Below are positions 5,801 through 8,064 of a stretch of 8,064 nucleotides of DNA, one piece after another. The translations under genes and the position numbers were made by a program. Under the pieces are notes generated by a model that worked only from the letters and a program-made list of their open reading frames with translations, was not told the DNA's origin and did no database searches. The stretch is taken from positions 1-8,064 of the forward strand of contig JAGHDS010000209.1 of the NCBI GenBank assembly GCA_021159845.1, in the 5' to 3' direction. The DNA comes from Anaerolineae bacterium. GTDB lineage: Bacteria; Chloroflexota; Anaerolineae; DUEN01. The stretch's first letter is position 1. Each line of letters opens with the position of its first letter.

Positions 5801-6182
5801 CGTCGGGTTGCTCCTCGAGGTATTTTCTCGCTACTGCAACGATGTCAGCACCGCGGAATGGCTTGATGATATAGTCATTGGCTCCTGCCAGGAGAGCGCG
5901 CTCTACGTCGAGGTCGCTTCCTCGCGCGGACAGCATGATGATGGGGATCGATCGGAAGCGCGGGTCAGATCGAATGGCCCGTACCGTCTCGATGCCATTC
6001 ATATTGGGCATCACCAGATCACAGAAAACAAGATCTGGGGTGATCTGTTCCAGAATCTGCAACGCTTGCTTCCCATCGCAGGCGCTGACGACGTCGAAGT
6101 TTGCTACCTTGAGGAATATGGCAATCAAACCCGCCAGATCGGGCTCATCGTCGATAACCAAGACCCTCTTACTCTCGCCCAT
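5772..6182 (-). CDS. Single-domain response regulator (CheY-like receiver)
   Basis: A 136-residue stand-alone receiver domain. VLVIDDEPD (7-15) gives acidic residues Asp11 and Asp12, LVFCDLVMPNMNG (51-63) gives the phospho-acceptor Asp55, IIMLSA (81-86) gives Ser85, and DYIIKPF (103-109) gives Lys107. All positions needed for phosphorylation and switching are present. No DNA-binding or enzymatic output domain follows; the tail after residue 120 is a short acidic stretch ending ILANRA. It should therefore act by protein contact or as a phosphate shuttle. AGAGGAG (6189-6195) lies 6 nt before ATG 6182. It overlaps the degenerate kinase gene downstream by 29 bp and is separated from the large kinase gene upstream by 291 bp that contain its own promoters. 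Confidence 0.92.
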   Translation of the reverse strand: MGESKRVLVIDDEPDLAGLIAIFLKVANFDVVSACDGKQALQILEQITPDLVFCDLVMPNMNGIETVRAIRSDPRFRSIPIIMLSARGSDLDVERALLAGANDYIIKPFRGADIVAVARKYLEEQPDDALILANRA

Positions 6183-6377
6183 TCACGTCTCCTCTGTGTG
6201 AGAACTCCGAACGATCATGGAGGCACCACCATACAACGTTCCCCGGCAAAGGGCTTATCCCCAGTACACGCCAGTCTCCCACCCGCCTCCCAACGCTACC
6301 CCCACATGGGAGATCGTGTGATCACCAGACTTAAGAACGCTTCTGCATGGTGTAAGATTGTCTGATAGCCAATACTC
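6183..6377 (-). other. Long untranslated leader of the receiver gene
   Basis: If transcription starts from the tandem promoters, about 190-200 nt precede the receiver's ATG. I found no gene, no recognised riboswitch fold and no strong terminator in it. The central part, on the minus strand, is G-rich with several GGG/GGGG runs (about 6240-6305), which is unusual but unexplained. Confidence 0.35.
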
Positions 6378-6396
6378 ATTATATCACATTATACCA
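6378..6396 (-). promoter_or_regulatory. Two tandem perfect extended -10 promoter elements
   Basis: On the minus strand TGGTATAAT (6396-6388) is followed by TGATATAAT (6386-6378), two consensus TGnTATAAT elements exactly 10 bp apart. Starts would fall near 6381 and 6371. The -35 regions are poor: CTGCAA at 6406-6401 fits the downstream element with 17-bp spacing and three matches to TTGACA. Extended -10 promoters tolerate this. They would drive the receiver and degenerate-kinase genes independently of the large kinase. Confidence 0.65.
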
Positions 6397-6473
6397 CCAT
6401 TTGCAGATACATTTTAATGGCTAAGACGATAGACGTCAATCTGACAAGGTACTCGACCGAGCGGTGCTGTTTA

Positions 6474-8064
6474 TCATTCCACATCATCCTCAGGCGGAGC
6501 CGCAACGGGCAAGGCGATCGTAAATGTGCTTCCCTTCCCCTCACCCGGGCTGGAAGCCCAAATGCGGCCACCGTGAATTTGTACGATCTTCTTACACAAG
6601 GCAAGTCCAATTCCCATGCCACCGAAGCGCCTGCTCATACTACCATCCACCTGATAGAAACGGTCAAAGATGTGGTTCAACGCGTGAGCGGGGATGCCAA
6701 TCCCCTGGTCAGATACGGCAATGAACACACTGCCATTATTGGCCCAAGAGCGAACGGTCACTGTTCCACCACCAGGGCTGAATTTGATCGCGTTATCCAG
6801 AAGGTTAACCATCGTCTGATCGAAAAGATCAGGATTCGCCAGGATATAAGGAAGCTCATCGGATATCTTCAAACGCAGCTCGATGCCAGCCCTCTCGGCG
6901 GTCGCGCGCCACGCTCGCACAATACGGCGAAGTATAGCGGCGGGAACGAAAGGCACCTTCTCCACAACATCGCTATCCAGTCGCTGAAGAGTGAGAAGTC
7001 GGTTAAGCATGTGCAGGAGTCGGTCACTGTGAGTACTGATAGTCGCCAACATGCCCTTTTGCGCCGCGGTCAACTCACCGGCCCCTCCCTCCTGCATCAG
7101 TTCCGTATATCCCCTGATGATGGTGAGCGGTGTGCAGAGCTCATGAGAAACGTTTTGGATCATCTCATCTCGCGCTCGCAATGCTGCTTCCAGTTCCTTA
7201 TTCGTGTGTCGCAACTCCTCATAGAGCTGCGTGTGTCGGATGGCGACTGCCAGCAAACTGGCGACCTCGTAAGCGATGTCAAGATACTCTTGTTGCAAGT
7301 CCTTCACATCTTTCGTACCTAGCGTGAACACGCCAACGAACGTTCCCTCAGCCATCAATGAAATAGTCACATACGCGCGTGCTCCCACACGCATCATCTC
7401 ACGTTCCGCTTCTGAAAGGCCGGGAACGTCCGTAAGCCTGATAACGTTTGGAGATTGGTTGGACCGGATACCGCGCAACACGCGCGGCGAGAATGTGTAA
7501 CCAGGCCTCAACACCGATGTGGGATGCGGAACCATGATTGACAGGATGCTCAGGACGGCCCCATTCTGCTCCGCCAAAGCAATAAAGCCCAGCTGATAAG
7601 GAATCAGGCGCTTGAGATGATCGAGCGCTACCTGAGCGATCTCTCTAGAGGATCGAGCCGAGAGGATAGCTTGGCTGATCTCATTGATCACCGCCAAGCG
7701 CTCTGCATATCTTTGCAACGCTACTTCCGCCTGCTTCCGCTCAGTGATATCCTGCACGACGATGACGCTGGTCGAAGCTAAATCCTTGTGCAAATCGACG
7801 ACCGGGCGGATGCAGATGGATAGGTAGCGCTGTAGAAGCGGATCACGGGCCTCCAAGACACTAGGCCGTCCTCGGAGCGCTTCCCCATAGGCCGTCTGCA
7901 AAAACGTGCGGAGATAGCAATCCGGGCTTGTGCATCCCGGATGAAGCAGGTCATGGAAGTCTCGTCCTCGGACATCCAGGACTTGAGCCAATCCCCATGC
8001 CTCTACCGTCCGGTTGACGCGGATAACATTGCCCTGGCTCTCAACCAAACAAACCAGCTCAGGC
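6474..8064 (-). CDS. PAS-GAF sensor histidine kinase (N-terminus beyond window)
   Basis: The frame stays open to the right edge: five codons (PELVC) precede the TTG at 8048, and they continue a PAS domain, so the gene is partial. Numbering from that TTG, PAS spans about 1-105 and includes VNRTVEAWGL, LLHPGCTSPDCYL (34-46) and the closing VVQDITERK (97-105). GAF spans about 120-272. A short helical linker (273-297) leads to HisKA with VSHELCTPLTIIRGY (300-314), phospho-acceptor His302. The HATPase_c domain is complete: N-box VNLLDNAIKF (414-423), G1 DQGIGIP (447-453), F-box FDRFYQ (461-466), G2 GGMGIGLALC (476-485). No membrane segment is visible, so it is probably a soluble sensor unless the missing N-terminus adds one. 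The signal sensed is unknown. It is the only competent kinase in the cluster and the natural phosphate donor for the receiver downstream. The 291-bp gap means it may also be transcribed separately. Confidence 0.93.
   Translation of the reverse strand, partial: PELVCLVESQGNVIRVNRTVEAWGLAQVLDVRGRDFHDLLHPGCTSPDCYLRTFLQTAYGEALRGRPSVLEARDPLLQRYLSICIRPVVDLHKDLASTSVIVVQDITERKQAEVALQRYAERLAVINEISQAILSARSSREIAQVALDHLKRLIPYQLGFIALAEQNGAVLSILSIMVPHPTSVLRPGYTFSPRVLRGIRSNQSPNVIRLTDVPGLSEAEREMMRVGARAYVTISLMAEGTFVGVFTLGTKDVKDLQQEYLDIAYEVASLLAVAIRHTQLYEELRHTNKELEAALRARDEMIQNVSHELCTPLTIIRGYTELMQEGGAGELTAAQKGMLATISTHSDRLLHMLNRLLTLQRLDSDVVEKVPFVPAAILRRIVRAWRATAERAGIELRLKISDELPYILANPDLFDQTMVNLLDNAIKFSPGGGTVTVRSWANNGSVFIAVSDQGIGIPAHALNHIFDRFYQVDGSMSRRFGGMGIGLALCKKIVQIHGGRIWASSPGEGKGSTFTIALPVAAPPEDDVE

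Noticed and set aside
5568..6365. A 265-codon + strand open frame across the receiver and degenerate kinase
   Set aside because: It is antisense to the strongly supported receiver gene, and its translation has no recognisable fold.
6430..6442. GACG-ATAGA-CGTC hairpin after the large kinase
   Set aside because: A four-base-pair stem without a T-run is too weak to call a terminator.
6417..7322. A 301-codon open frame on the + strand opposite the large kinase
   Set aside because: It lies wholly antisense to conserved HisKA, HATPase and GAF coding sequence; its translation shows no recognisable domain and is explained by codon bias of the real gene.

Overview
The window looks like a chromosomal segment of a GC-rich member of the Chloroflexota. 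This is an inference from three things. Orphan isoamylase-early-set (CBM48) proteins, KDG kinases of this type and PAS-GAF sensor kinases beside receiver-only regulators are common there. The GTAGGGGC...CCCCTAC interspersed repeats are of a style often seen in that phylum. I could not run a similarity search, so the phylum is probable and the species unknown.

Left third, + strand: the last 55 codons of a Gfo/Idh/MocA-type oxidoreductase (1-168), a 172-bp gap with a plausible promoter, then a class V PLP-dependent aminotransferase-fold enzyme (341-1513). This overlaps by 23 bp a monoglyceride-lipase-like alpha/beta hydrolase (1491-2390). A 581-bp non-coding stretch follows (2391-2971). It holds a perfect 16-bp-arm palindrome (2549-2581), a MITE-like element of about 124 bp with terminal inverted repeats and a 10-bp target duplication (2746-2869), and an extended -10 promoter (2889-2917).

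Middle, + strand: a tight three-gene operon made of a small stand-alone CBM48 protein (2972-3289), KDPG aldolase (3286-3945, 4-bp overlap) and a PfkB-family KDG kinase (3960-4901). The kinase phosphorylates 2-keto-3-deoxygluconate and the aldolase splits the product to pyruvate and glyceraldehyde-3-phosphate. This is the lower Entner-Doudoroff branch used for uronate, aldonate and pectin-derived sugars. The CBM48 gene leads the operon, which is the least expected part of it.

Right half, - strand, convergent with the sugar operon: a PAS-GAF-HisKA-HATPase sensor kinase whose N-terminus runs off the window (6474-8064), a 291-bp spacer with two consecutive perfect extended -10 promoters, a single-domain receiver (5772-6182), and a second histidine-kinase-like protein overlapping it by 29 bp (4994-5800). 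That second protein keeps its phospho-acceptor histidine but has lost the recognisable ATP-binding motifs. The three together suggest a phosphorelay in which only the large kinase supplies phosphate.

I see no tRNA, rRNA, CRISPR array or transposase. The most notable items are the degenerate kinase paired with the lone receiver, the tandem extended -10 promoters, the MITE placed beside the sugar-operon promoter, and the CBM48 gene fused into an Entner-Doudoroff operon.
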